Source: Clostridiales bacterium (GTDB lineage Bacteria; Bacillota; Clostridia; Oscillospirales; Oscillospiraceae). From it: a DNA stretch of 37,856 bases. Under the pieces are notes generated by a model, which saw nothing but the letters and a program-made list of their open reading frames with translations, was not told where the DNA came from and did not search any database. Where the stretch lies: assembly GCA_018374635.1 (NCBI GenBank), contig JAHAEW010000028.1, forward strand, positions 1-37,856, written 5' to 3'. Shown here piece after piece: positions 22,261-31,017 of this stretch; position 1 is the stretch's first letter; each line of letters begins with the position of its first letter. The translations under genes and the position numbers were made by a program.

Positions 22261-22905
22261 TCAACACCCAGACGGATCAGATTCTTTACCGTACACTACA
22301 ATTTGAACCCAATCCGCACACCCGGCAAAAGCCTTCAGTAATGCGGGGCAAAAGGCGCCGCATTCTCCGGAAAGAATCATGCCGGCCGCTTCCTTGTGGG
22401 GAACAGGCGGCTTGTAGCTGCGGGGCGCGACCAGTGCATCGTAGCAGTCAGCCAGGGCGATGACCTGGACATACCGGGGAATTTCGTCTCCCCGCAGCCC
22501 ATCCGGGTATCCGCTGCCATCCCACCGCTCATGGTGATAGCGGCAGATTTCGCAGGCAAACCGATGTGTTGTGGTCCCGCGCAGCTCGGGGATCGTCAGG
22601 TCTATGAGAAATTCTCCCCACTCGGTATGGCTTTTGACCTGCTCCTGTTCCTCTTTCGACAATGGCCCTGTTTTATAGAGAAGTGTGGGACGAAGCATGG
22701 ATTTCCCAATGTCGTGGTAGACGGATAGCGTCGCCGCCAGATTGATCTCGTCTTTACTCATATCACTGAGCAGCCCCTGCTCCCCAAAACACTTCAACAG
22801 ATAATGGGCAAGGGATTGGAAGTGCGGTGTGTGGTCTGCGTCAACAATGGGAACTCCAGCCAAAAGGCGAAGAAAGGGCACATACTGACTCTGATAAATC
22901 ATCAT
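22261..22905 (-). CDS. HD-GYP domain protein (possible c-di-GMP phosphodiesterase)
   Basis: 214 residues from ATG 22905 (AAGGAG about six bases upstream). The whole protein is an HD-GYP domain: an N-terminal His region (DHTPHFQSLAHYLL), VYHDIGK, SHTEWGEFLI, then HHERWDGSGYPDGLRGDEIP with the GYP signature, and IALADCYDAL. Enzymes with these residues hydrolyse cyclic di-GMP. There is no receiver or membrane domain, so it acts in the cytoplasm. It heads the conjugation genes and lies next to a giant adhesin, so it may link second-messenger level to surface contact and transfer (inference). Activity is likely but unproven. Confidence 0.85.
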   Translation of the reverse strand: MMIYQSQYVPFLRLLAGVPIVDADHTPHFQSLAHYLLKCFGEQGLLSDMSKDEINLAATLSVYHDIGKSMLRPTLLYKTGPLSKEEQEQVKSHTEWGEFLIDLTIPELRGTTTHRFACEICRYHHERWDGSGYPDGLRGDEIPRYVQVIALADCYDALVAPRSYKPPVPHKEAAGMILSGECGAFCPALLKAFAGCADWVQIVVYGKESDPSGC

Positions 22906-22917
22906 AAAATGCTCCTT

Positions 22918-22946
22918 AGTATAGAACGCGGCTTGCTCAGCATCAA
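22918..22946 (-). promoter_or_regulatory. Promoter of the HD-GYP gene and conjugation operon
   Basis: Minus-strand TTGATG (22941-22946), a 17-base spacer and TATACT (22918-22923), just before the HD-GYP ribosome site. It overlaps the opposite promoter at 22933-22961. Confidence 0.55.
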
Positions 22947-22961
22947 ATCGCGTGTTATAAT
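22933..22961 (+). promoter_or_regulatory. Promoter of the zinc-ribbon micro-gene
   Basis: TTGCTC (22933-22938), a 17-base spacer and TATAAT (22956-22961), about 30 bases before the start codon. It interlocks with the minus-strand promoter, so polymerase can hardly occupy both at once. Confidence 0.6.
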
Positions 22962-22991
22962 GAGAAAAAATTACACTTGTAGGTGAGGGAA

Positions 22992-23150
22992 TTGGTGTTC
23001 GTCTGTGATCGCTGCCATTATTTGTTCAGCGGGAACGTGCAGCCAGAGCAATGTCCGGACTGTGGGAAATGTGCTGTGCGCCCAGCGGACAAGGCCGAAA
23101 TTGCGGAATTTGAAAGAAATCTGGTAGAAGCCCAAAGATTTCCGCTTTAA
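22992..23150 (+). CDS. 52-residue zinc-ribbon micro-protein
   Basis: The frame runs from TTG 22992 (or GTG 22995) to TAA 23148-23150, after AGGTGAGGG. It starts FVCDRCHYLF and continues QCPDCGKCAVRPA, a classic two-knuckle CxxC...CxxC rubredoxin-like zinc ribbon, then an acidic helix. Similar tiny zinc ribbons are common in Clostridia with unknown roles. It is the only rightward gene between the conjugation and surface modules. It has its own promoter interlocked with that of the HD-GYP gene and is followed by a terminator. It may be a small regulator or metal store. Confidence 0.65.
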   Translation: MVFVCDRCHYLFSGNVQPEQCPDCGKCAVRPADKAEIAEFERNLVEAQRFPL

Positions 23151-23163
23151 GATAATATTGAGA

Positions 23164-23188
23164 GGGGCGGTCCCATCGGGGCCGCCCC
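23164..23188. terminator. Bidirectional terminator between convergent genes
   Basis: GGGGCGG (23164-23170) pairs with CCGCCCC (23182-23188), with inner CCC/GGG pairing. It lies 13 bases after the zinc-ribbon stop and 9 bases beyond the adhesin stop on the other strand. T-runs are weak on both sides. Confidence 0.65.
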
Positions 23189-23197
23189 TTGTCGGAT

Positions 23198-26100
23198 TTA
23201 ATAGCCGGTCTTGGGGAGTTCAGGGATATTCCAGAGTCTTTGGATGATCGTCACCCAGCTGGCTTGCGCGGTTTGCCAAGTCCCCTGGTATTTGCCGCCG
23301 GCATCCGCCCGGTTGACCAGCTGATACCCGTTTGCCGCCGTTCCGCTGACATTGACGGTCAGCGTGGGGCCTGCGACCGACTGGAAGCCAACCGGCACCT
23401 TGCCGAAGTCAAAATAGATGTCCGTGACAACCTCTCCGGCCTGCTTGGGGATCGCGCTGAGCGCAAAGGAATAGTTGTTGCTGGTGAGCAGGTTGGACGC
23501 CAGCACCTGATAGCTGGTCTGGTAGTTCGTCTTGTAGAGGATACGGTAGTTGAGCCGGGCGCTGTAGGTGCCAGTGGTCAGCACGGTGGCTGCTGCGGCG
23601 TCAGTGGGAATGCGGTCATGCCAGTAGAAATTTTCCAGTGCGACATTACTGGTGTTGGCAACAGTGAAGTCATACCGCATGGAGCTTCCGGCCAGGACGG
23701 AGGCATTGCCCCGCTTGGTGATGGTCACCCCCAGGTTGGATGGCTTATCGTAGGCGCTGAGCTTGATGATCCGGCCGGAGTATTCCAGCGTTACGTCGTG
23801 GACAGTGGAATCCACCTGCCAATAGGCTGGCGCCGTGACCTCTACGACCTTGTAGCGAGTTAGAGGCAGCGGCTTGGAGGCCGCGACGCCCCTGGCGTCC
23901 GTGGTGATGTAGTCCACGACCTTCCCAGTACGCGCGTTGCTGATCTCATAGACCGCCCCCTGGAGCGGGGTACCGGCCGGAGTGCCGGTCACCTCGTTAT
24001 ACTCAGCGGCATACTTGTAGATTTGGATCTGGCCGGTGATAGGCGTATTTTCCCACTCAATCTCGGCTGTTTTGCCGGGCCGGACATAGATGGTCTTGTA
24101 CTCCTTGTCCAGCTCGTAGCCCTCTGCGGCCTCCAACTCTCTCACATAAAAGCGCCCGCTGGTGTTTGCCCCATCCGGAAGATCATCGGCGGTGATGTAG
24201 ATATAGCCGTCGTCATCGGTGACAAACTCGCCGACAGGATTTTTGCCCTCATCATAGAGGAGGAACGTCACGCCGTAGATGCCGTCGCCGGTCACGCTGT
24301 CAATTTTGTGAATGAGGATACCCGAGTTTTTCTGGTTGGTGATCCGGAGCGTCGTTACCTTCCCGTCCTCGACGTCAAAGTAATGCGGGGTGTCGTTCAG
24401 CCGGTAATCCGGGTTTGCCTCGATCTCCACCGCATAGTAGGCCCCATCCTCCAGGGCAAGATAGGCCCTGCCGTTGCGGTCTGTGGTGATGGTATCCACC
24501 AATTCATCGTCGATCTTGCGGATCTCAAAGGTCGTGTTGGGGATTCGCGTAGAGGTCCGGTTTTGGTCTACCTTGATAATTTCCACGCCGCCGACGGGGT
24601 CATTATAGACGGTGATCGTCTGCGTGTCTTCCGGATTGACTGTCACTGTCTGAGTCTGCGTTGCCGGGTCGATGGTGTACCCCTCGATGGTCTTGGTTTC
24701 CTTGACCACGATGGTCCCCGTGACGCCGGAAATGCGGATCTCGCCATTGGCATTCGTTGTGTAGAGGCCCTTGCTGGACAAATGGCCGTTGGCATCGTCC
24801 ACATAACCGCCGTCCGCGTAGGTCAGCTCGAACTCCACCCCAGCCAGCGGCTCCTTGGTCACGCTGTCCAGCTTTCGGATGACCAGCGTTCCCTGCTTCT
24901 GGTTATAAAACCGCAAAGTTTGCACCGTGCCGGCCTTGATCTCAATGGACTTTGGGGCGGTGTCCAGGACATAGCCCTCCAGTGTCTTGGTTTCCCGGGC
25001 GGTGATCGTGGTGCCGGGCTCCAGGCCCTCAATCACGATGCGGCCATTTTCATCGGTGATATACTCGCCGTTGCTCTGGCCTACCACAGCGCCGGAGCTG
25101 TCGGTGACAAGGAAGGTCACGCCCTCCAGGGGTTCACCCGTCAGGGAATCCAGTTTGTCGATGATGAGAGAGCCTGCCTTGGAATTGGTTATGACCACAG
25201 TTTGGGTGTCGCCGTTCTCACCGATGACCACATTGGTGGATGCCTGGTCTATGACGTACCCCGACGGGCTCTTGATCTCCGAGATGACATATGCCCCTGG
25301 AGCCAGGTTGGAAATATGGATTTCACCCGCCGAATCGGTGGTAAAAATACCGTTCTGAGTGAGCGTAGAATCGCCAATCACACCGTCCAGGCCCACCTCA
25401 CAGCCAGCGGCGGTGGTCACGCGGAACTCCGCGCCGGGGAGAGGCTGGCCTGTGGCGCTGTCCCGTTTCTGGATGATCAACGAGCCCTTGGGCTGGTTCT
25501 TAAAGGTCAGGCTGACGGTGCGGCCCTCCTTGATCTGAATCGTCTGCGACTGGGTATCAATGAGGTAGCCCGGAGGGGCCGCGGTTTCGGTGACGACCAC
25601 GCTTTTTCCAGGCTTCAGGCCCTCAATGCGGATCTCACCGTTTTCGTCCGTCCGGTAAATGCCGTTGCTGTCACCGATCAGGGTACCGTCCGCATACATG
25701 ACCTTAAATTCCGCATCGGGCAGAGTGACGCTGGGATTGACAGAGCAGACCTTCCGGATCAGGAGGATGCCGTCCGGCATATTTTCAAAGCGGACAGTCA
25801 CCACACTTTGTTCCCCACTGTCTGCCAGATAAATGGTTTCAGAGGACTGGATGATGCTGTACCCGTCTCCAGGGTCGATCTCCTCCAAAATATAGGTGCC
25901 GCTCTTGAGTCCGGTCCAGATGGCGGTGCCGTTTCTGCCGGTCACCTTCTGGCTGATAATCGTCCCACCCGTTCCGCTGGTTCCGCCAAGATAGCGCAGC
26001 TGGAACGTGCAGCCAGGCAGAGCTTCGCCGGTGACGCTGTCATATTTCTCAACAATGATGGCGTTAAGAGGGACATTTTGGAAGGTGACGGTCTTGCTCT

Positions 26101-28519
26101 CACCGCCGTGGAGGATGACTTTCTGCGTGGTAGGCTCCTTCATCTGGAAGCCAGGCGCCGGCTCCACCTCCGTGACAGTGTACTCGCCCGGGTAGAGGCG
26201 CTTGCCCTGTTCATGGAGCTTGATCTCGCCATTGGAGTCCGTCAGGATCTCACCAAAGTCGATGCTCTCCGGGGCGTCTGCGGCCTCACCTGTGGAGGTG
26301 TAGGTGACATGAAAACGCGCCCCCTCAACAGGAGCGCCGGCGATGGAATCTTCCTTATAGATTGTGAGTTCCGGGGCCTTGTGGTTTTTGAATACCAGTT
26401 CCTTTTCATCTCCGGCAATTAAGGAAATTGTCTGGGTACGGTCGGCGTCCTTGTCCGGCAGATAGTAAGGCGATGGGACGGATTTCTCCGTGATTTCATA
26501 AGTCCCTGGGGCCAGCCGGAGGGTAACGGTGCCGTCCTGCCCGGTGGTGACATCGTTCTGATAATCGCTGTCCATGCCCTTGAGAGTGAAAACGGTACCG
26601 GGGATCTTGGTATCCGGATCGTCCGCATCCACCTTGGCGATGGTGAGCTGCGGTTGCTTGAGATTATCAAAAATGAGCTGAGAATCAGCACCCGGCCCCA
26701 GCCAAATGATCTGGGTCGGCTCATCGGAAACGACCCAGGGATCGGGGACCGATTTTTCGGTCACTTCGTAGGTGTCAACAGGGATGCCCGTGAGTGTCGC
26801 GGTGCCGTCCTCTCCAGTCACCACATCCTGATGGTAGCCGTGATGGACGCCCTTGATTTCAAAGGTGGTGCCGGGGATCACTTCCTTGGTCTGCCCGTCC
26901 TGCTTGAGAATAGTCAGGTTTGGCAGCCTCTGGTCCACAGCGGTCACGGAGATGGTCCCGCCGCCGTCTACGTCAGCCTGATCCACATGGACAACAACAG
27001 GGTCCTGGAGCCTGGCGAACGGCTCCGGCACGGACACCTCGATGAAGGCGAAGGTTCCTGCGGTGATGTTGGGAACAGTAATAGTCCCGTCCGGCCCAGT
27101 AGCTTCTGTGCCGATGAGCTGCCAGTCCTTAAAAATATTAAAAACCGCTCCTTCCAGCGGTTTCTCCGAATCATCCAGCTTTAAAAATTTGATCTTGACC
27201 TTCGCATCGTCCTCAAAAACTAAATTTACATCAGTTTTGCCATCCCAGAAAAATTCCTGTTTATTTTTATCCGGGTCATCGCTGAGGGTGTACCCATTCG
27301 GTGGAGTGATCTCCGTCGCCACAAATGACCCGATGGGCATGGTATCCCAAGGGACATCCTCCAGATAGCCGCCAGAGCCGGTCACATAAGTACCTGTAAA
27401 GCTGTTGTCTACGCCTTCAATCTTGATGACCGCGCCGGCGAGTCCCTTGGAGGGATCGTCGGCATCGACTTTACGGATGCTGCCCGTCCCAGTGATTTCC
27501 GGGGTATCGGTAAAGGTGACTGTAACGGTGGTACCGCTGTCTCCTGGAAGGACAACATATTGCGGGCCCGCATTGTCGATTTCGTAGCCCTCCGGGGGGG
27601 CCAGTTCCGTGACGGAGTAGGTGTCAGCATCCAAATACTCTACAGTACAAGTCCCATCGCTGCCAGTAACAACTTCTTTGGAGTAAGCGCCGTTACTGCT
27701 CTGCACAAGGAATCGCGCGCCAGGCAGCCCCTTGTTGGGATTGGTTGAATCGACCTTCCTGATGGTTAATTTGTATTGTTGACGCGTAACTGTTAAATCG
27801 CCAATAATGATAGACTGGACTCTATCGGCAGGATGGGTACTGGAGCCAGGGCCGGCATAATCATATTGATAGGCTTCGCACTCACCCCAAACACCCTGCT
27901 CGCCAAGATCCAGAATGTATTGAGCACGCTCGCGGAGGGACATCCCATCCACGACCTCGTCAATGCTGGTGTAGCTGGTATGCTGCAGATTGTTGTAGAC
28001 GTACATGAGCTCTTCGGCGCATACCGCCGCCGGGTCGTTCAGGGTACCTTGCTTATAGCGCCAGATCACAGCCTGTACCCAGGCGTTCATGGTCCAGGTG
28101 TAATCAGATCCCCAGACCTGATCCACGCCAAGCGCTTTGGCCTGGTCAGTAAAGATCCCTCTGGAGTGAGCATAGTAGTAAGCCATCATGATCTTGACCG
28201 TAGGGTCGTTAATCGGCTGCGGACTATCCCACTTATGTCCTTCCAGGGACCAGCCCATCTCTTTGTCGTGATCCGCACAAAAACCGATGATGCTGTTCCC
28301 GCTATAATCAAAACGCATTTGATGAAGCCAGCAGGTGTCAAGCGCTGGCGACTCATAATGGACGCCGTTATGGGTGCAGTCCTCCATCGTGATAGTGCTG
28401 GGAACACTGGTGGCTGCGGCGAAAGCCGTAGTAGGTACGAGACCCAACAAACATATAAGTGTTAGCAGCAACGAAATAAGACGTTGCTGTACGGATCGGA
28501 CTTGCTCTAAAGTTTTCAT
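23198..28519 (-). CDS. Giant thioester/Cna-B (SpaA-type) surface adhesin ending in LPKTG-Y
   Basis: 1773 residues from ATG 28519 (AAAGGAG eight bases upstream). A signal peptide (1-~35, ending AFAA) precedes a Cys-Gln thioester-type domain (~40-245; Cys81 in GFCADHDK, Gln149 in WVQAVIW), able to bind host or cell surfaces covalently. Then come about 14 SpaA/Cna-B repeats of ~90-100 residues (~250-1570), each with a start like LTIRKVD or LIIQKRDS, a central PGAEF-type turn and an ending like PPGYxID. Lys in the first strand and Glu in TETxxPxGY-like segments would form isopeptide bonds. The final ~200 residues form a DUF11-like domain. The protein stops at LPKTGY, so a sorting motif is present but its hydrophobic anchor and charged tail are absent. 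A sortase is encoded upstream. Confidence 0.9.
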   Translation of the reverse strand: MKTLEQVRSVQQRLISLLLTLICLLGLVPTTAFAAATSVPSTITMEDCTHNGVHYESPALDTCWLHQMRFDYSGNSIIGFCADHDKEMGWSLEGHKWDSPQPINDPTVKIMMAYYYAHSRGIFTDQAKALGVDQVWGSDYTWTMNAWVQAVIWRYKQGTLNDPAAVCAEELMYVYNNLQHTSYTSIDEVVDGMSLRERAQYILDLGEQGVWGECEAYQYDYAGPGSSTHPADRVQSIIIGDLTVTRQQYKLTIRKVDSTNPNKGLPGARFLVQSSNGAYSKEVVTGSDGTCTVEYLDADTYSVTELAPPEGYEIDNAGPQYVVLPGDSGTTVTVTFTDTPEITGTGSIRKVDADDPSKGLAGAVIKIEGVDNSFTGTYVTGSGGYLEDVPWDTMPIGSFVATEITPPNGYTLSDDPDKNKQEFFWDGKTDVNLVFEDDAKVKIKFLKLDDSEKPLEGAVFNIFKDWQLIGTEATGPDGTITVPNITAGTFAFIEVSVPEPFARLQDPVVVHVDQADVDGGGTISVTAVDQRLPNLTILKQDGQTKEVIPGTTFEIKGVHHGYHQDVVTGEDGTATLTGIPVDTYEVTEKSVPDPWVVSDEPTQIIWLGPGADSQLIFDNLKQPQLTIAKVDADDPDTKIPGTVFTLKGMDSDYQNDVTTGQDGTVTLRLAPGTYEITEKSVPSPYYLPDKDADRTQTISLIAGDEKELVFKNHKAPELTIYKEDSIAGAPVEGARFHVTYTSTGEAADAPESIDFGEILTDSNGEIKLHEQGKRLYPGEYTVTEVEPAPGFQMKEPTTQKVILHGGESKTVTFQNVPLNAIIVEKYDSVTGEALPGCTFQLRYLGGTSGTGGTIISQKVTGRNGTAIWTGLKSGTYILEEIDPGDGYSIIQSSETIYLADSGEQSVVTVRFENMPDGILLIRKVCSVNPSVTLPDAEFKVMYADGTLIGDSNGIYRTDENGEIRIEGLKPGKSVVVTETAAPPGYLIDTQSQTIQIKEGRTVSLTFKNQPKGSLIIQKRDSATGQPLPGAEFRVTTAAGCEVGLDGVIGDSTLTQNGIFTTDSAGEIHISNLAPGAYVISEIKSPSGYVIDQASTNVVIGENGDTQTVVITNSKAGSLIIDKLDSLTGEPLEGVTFLVTDSSGAVVGQSNGEYITDENGRIVIEGLEPGTTITARETKTLEGYVLDTAPKSIEIKAGTVQTLRFYNQKQGTLVIRKLDSVTKEPLAGVEFELTYADGGYVDDANGHLSSKGLYTTNANGEIRISGVTGTIVVKETKTIEGYTIDPATQTQTVTVNPEDTQTITVYNDPVGGVEIIKVDQNRTSTRIPNTTFEIRKIDDELVDTITTDRNGRAYLALEDGAYYAVEIEANPDYRLNDTPHYFDVEDGKVTTLRITNQKNSGILIHKIDSVTGDGIYGVTFLLYDEGKNPVGEFVTDDDGYIYITADDLPDGANTSGRFYVRELEAAEGYELDKEYKTIYVRPGKTAEIEWENTPITGQIQIYKYAAEYNEVTGTPAGTPLQGAVYEISNARTGKVVDYITTDARGVAASKPLPLTRYKVVEVTAPAYWQVDSTVHDVTLEYSGRIIKLSAYDKPSNLGVTITKRGNASVLAGSSMRYDFTVANTSNVALENFYWHDRIPTDAAAATVLTTGTYSARLNYRILYKTNYQTSYQVLASNLLTSNNYSFALSAIPKQAGEVVTDIYFDFGKVPVGFQSVAGPTLTVNVSGTAANGYQLVNRADAGGKYQGTWQTAQASWVTIIQRLWNIPELPKTGY

Positions 28520-28548
28520 ACAGCGCACTCCTTTTCAAAAAATGGTTT

Positions 28549-28583
28549 GAAAAAAGCCTTCCAGCAATTTTGCTGGAAGGCTT
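28549..28583 (-). terminator. Strong hairpin terminator before the adhesin gene
   Basis: Perfect 13-bp stem (28554-28566 with 28571-28583; AAGCCTTCCAGCA with a 4-base loop), followed on the minus strand by TTTTTTC. It lies after the SLH-CAP gene and only 30 bases before the adhesin start. No clear promoter fits in that gap, so the adhesin may rely on read-through. Confidence 0.85.
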
Positions 28584-28607
28584 TCATGTAAGATGTGCTT
28601 GAAGCTA

Positions 28608-29876
28608 TTACCCATAAAAATTGTATGAACCCGGCACACCGATATAAAGAAAACAGTAGGTAACACCTTCATATCGTTCTACACCGACTCCGATACAGTC
28701 ACCATCCGGATCAATCATTGTCTGGAAGTGACCAGGAGAGTTGAGCCAGTTATCTACGGCAGTTTGGGCCGCAGTTTGCTCAGAAGCACCAGTAAAAACG
28801 GTAAGGTTTCCTCCAAATCCATAGGGATAACCATGAGCAAGCACAAGCAAGCACTCTTCTTTATTGTGATGCCAAGTATAATGTCTGGAAGCAGACTCTT
28901 GTGCAGCGTTCATAAGGGATTGATTGACGGCCAGTTCCGGCACGCCGTTCTCAACCCGGACTTCATTGACCAGAGCGATGATTTCTTCCCGGATTTCCAT
29001 GTTGGCGTCCAAATCTACCGTTTGGTCAGTGGAGGGCGAGGGGGCGGGATCACTGCTGGTTGTCACTGTAATAGTCAGCGATCCTTTTTCTCCGCCAGTG
29101 GTTGTGACAGTAATGATGGCTGTGCCGGCGGCTTTTGCAACCGCAACCCAGTTGTCGGCCACCTGCTCCACATCAAGAACAGACGGGTCGCTGGACGCCA
29201 CGGTATATCCCGTTCCGGCATTGTTGATGATCAGCGAACTGCGTTCTCCCGCGGGGAGGGAGGACCCCTTATAGCTCCCGATTCTCACGGCATCCTCATT
29301 TTCGGCTGCAGGAGCCTCACGCTCCGGATCGACCAGTGCCCGGTAGATCATGACGGCCAGATCGCCGCGGGTTACTTCGGCCTTCTTTATCGTTTCCGCT
29401 GTGGTCAGGCCCACATTGAGGGCTGTTTGGCAAGCGGTGGAATAGTCCCAATCAACATCAGACAAGTCCATATACCGCAGGACGACCGTGCAGGCCGCCG
29501 CAGGCGTCACGCCGTCATCAGCGCCAAATTCTCCGGTGTCATAGCCGACCATCAGGCCATTGACATAGCAGTAGCCCACATAGGGTTTTGCCCACTCCGG
29601 TACATCCGGAAATTTGCATTGACTGGTATAATACGTCAGGTCCGTCTGGATATGCTCCAGATCTCCGGTCAGGCGGGTCAGGACTGTGGCCAGCTGGGCC
29701 CGGGTCAGACCAGACTCCAACTGCATTTCACCATTCTGGTCGCCAAGCATAATTCCGTGCTGGAAGAGATAATCGGCGGCGGTTTCAACTTCGCTGACGG
29801 ACTCTGCCGCTAACGCTGGGATACTCAGTGACAAGGTTAGTACGACACACAGCGCGGCGCTCAGAACTTTTTTCAT
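28608..29876 (-). CDS. Secreted SLH + CAP (SCP/PR1) domain protein
   Basis: 422 residues from ATG 29876, which is followed by a signal peptide (KKVLSAALCVVLTLSLSIPALAA) and preceded by GAAGGGGG. Two SLH-like segments (~25-185: GLTRAQLATVLTRL, VTPAAACTVVLRYMDL, VTRGDLAVMIYRAL) give wall binding. A Big/Ig-like region (~195-285) with Thr-rich strands follows. A CAP domain (~300-422) has conserved residues in LVNEVRVENGV, SRHYTWHH and NWLNSPGHFQTMI. CAP proteins bind sterols or act as proteases in some cases; the bacterial role is mostly unknown. It is co-expressed with a small 65-residue gene from the promoter at 30123 and is exported with the adhesin and sortase. Confidence 0.85.
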   Translation of the reverse strand: MKKVLSAALCVVLTLSLSIPALAAESVSEVETAADYLFQHGIMLGDQNGEMQLESGLTRAQLATVLTRLTGDLEHIQTDLTYYTSQCKFPDVPEWAKPYVGYCYVNGLMVGYDTGEFGADDGVTPAAACTVVLRYMDLSDVDWDYSTACQTALNVGLTTAETIKKAEVTRGDLAVMIYRALVDPEREAPAAENEDAVRIGSYKGSSLPAGERSSLIINNAGTGYTVASSDPSVLDVEQVADNWVAVAKAAGTAIITVTTTGGEKGSLTITVTTSSDPAPSPSTDQTVDLDANMEIREEIIALVNEVRVENGVPELAVNQSLMNAAQESASRHYTWHHNKEECLLVLAHGYPYGFGGNLTVFTGASEQTAAQTAVDNWLNSPGHFQTMIDPDGDCIGVGVERYEGVTYCFLYIGVPGSYNFYG

Positions 29877-29880
29877 ACTG

Positions 29881-30078
29881 TCACGCCCCCTTCCGGTAGA
29901 GAGTGGTGCAGGCACTTAGGGATAACTGCCTGCGCTCCTCCTCGTAGACGCAGCGCTCAAATTGATAGATACCCCACAGTTCGATTTGCTCCGCCAGTTC
30001 CGCGGGAACATCGAACGTAAGGTCCATACGCATTTTGATGGCGTCGTACTTCGGCTTTCGGTTTGGTTTCTGTACCAT
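29881..30078 (-). CDS. 65-residue protein of unknown function
   Basis: ATG 30078 has AAAGGAGCG about 7 bases upstream, and the promoter at 30123-30151 precedes it. The protein is soluble, with a basic N-terminus, a central segment MRMDLTFDVPAELAEQIELWG resembling an antitoxin-like or ribbon-helix-helix turn, and a charged tail. It ends 4 bases before the SLH-CAP start. I do not recognise the family. The shape would fit a small DNA-binding regulator of the surface genes (inference). Confidence 0.5.
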   Translation of the reverse strand: MVQKPNRKPKYDAIKMRMDLTFDVPAELAEQIELWGIYQFERCVYEEERRQLSLSACTTLYRKGA

Positions 30079-30122
30079 GCTTCGACGCTCCTTTGTTTCA
30101 AAATTTCCTTTCGGATATTCTG

Positions 30123-30151
30123 AGCATAATACAGAAAATTGCCGCTGTCAA
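30123..30151 (-). promoter_or_regulatory. Promoter of the SLH-CAP pair
   Basis: Minus-strand TTGACA (30146-30151), a 17-base spacer and TATGCT (30123-30128), 44 bases before the start at 30078. Confidence 0.65.
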
Positions 30152-30228
30152 AGAATTATTTTAAATCCCTGCACCGCCAAAACAGGACAACAGAGCACCT
30201 CCCCGAAAGCCTTTGCGATGCAAGGGGG

Positions 30229-31017
30229 TCAGCTGACTTCGACGGCTTGGACGCAGACCCGTTTCTCTGGGTGGTTCGCCAAACAGGTCGTGAGAGTGAT
30301 GCGGTTGTCCGCCGTTGACTGGAGGTAGCTCCAGTCTGTGCTGGAGATTGTTTTGACCATGGAGACGGCATAAGTACGGGTGCCATAAACAGTGGTATAG
30401 GTGATCGTATCTCCAATCTCCAGATCCTTGATATTGCCGATCACATAGCGCGCCCCTCTGTTATGTCCGCAAAGGGCAACATTTCCATCCCAAGCAGACG
30501 TGGAGGAATAATGACCAAGCCCTTTTCGCATACTGGCACTGGTTTCGCCCTCCCACACCTTCATGTTGATCCCCAGGGATGGAATCTTGAGGGTCCCGAT
30601 GCTGCCGTCCGAGCGTTCCATGCCTTCTGTGCTGGTGTAGGCCGGCTGCGTAATGACCGGGAAATCATCCAGACCGGGAATATCCGCAATTTCCGTGATG
30701 CCCGATCCTATCCCGTAGCCGCCTCCGGTCACAGTGGCCACCTCTCCCTGAAGGCCGGGAAGCCGTGCCCGCTCCATAATTCCGGTCTGCGTGGTGGAGA
30801 GGACGCCAAATTCCAGTTCTGGGGTCTGATAATCCACCACATTCGGCCCGCCATAGTTGTAGTGTGACCCGTAGACGTCTTCATAGGCGCTGGACGGATA
30901 ATAGTCGGCCGGAGCATCCGTTGTAAACGAGTAATCCGCCGCATGGGCGCTGACGGTCAAAGAGAGTACCGTAGTTGCCATTAGTGCCGCAGATAAAAGG
31001 CGCTTTACATATTTCAT
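30229..31017 (-). CDS. srt: Sortase (class D-like) with a cleavable signal peptide
   Basis: 262 residues in an ATGA overlap with the membrane-protein gene upstream. A signal peptide (1-~26, SAHAADYS) replaces the usual N-terminal membrane anchor. A linker (~30-130) is followed by the sortase barrel (~135-262): IGTLKIPSLGINMKV, catalytic His185 in LCGHNRG, Cys245 in TLTTCLANHP and Arg253 in EKRVCV. Sortases cut LPXTG-type motifs and attach proteins to the wall or to one another. The nearby giant adhesin ends in LPKTGY and is the obvious substrate, though it lacks the hydrophobic part. It is a secreted sortase or a signal-anchor type; the cleavage site looks strong. Confidence 0.85.
   Translation of the reverse strand: MKYVKRLLSAALMATTVLSLTVSAHAADYSFTTDAPADYYPSSAYEDVYGSHYNYGGPNVVDYQTPELEFGVLSTTQTGIMERARLPGLQGEVATVTGGGYGIGSGITEIADIPGLDDFPVITQPAYTSTEGMERSDGSIGTLKIPSLGINMKVWEGETSASMRKGLGHYSSTSAWDGNVALCGHNRGARYVIGNIKDLEIGDTITYTTVYGTRTYAVSMVKTISSTDWSYLQSTADNRITLTTCLANHPEKRVCVQAVEVS

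Noticed and set aside
24023..26422. Long rightward open frame opposite the adhesin (799 codons)
   Set aside because: It lies wholly inside the clear Cna-B repeats on the other strand and lacks family motifs and a ribosome site. Repeated, GC-rich antisense DNA produces such frames by chance.
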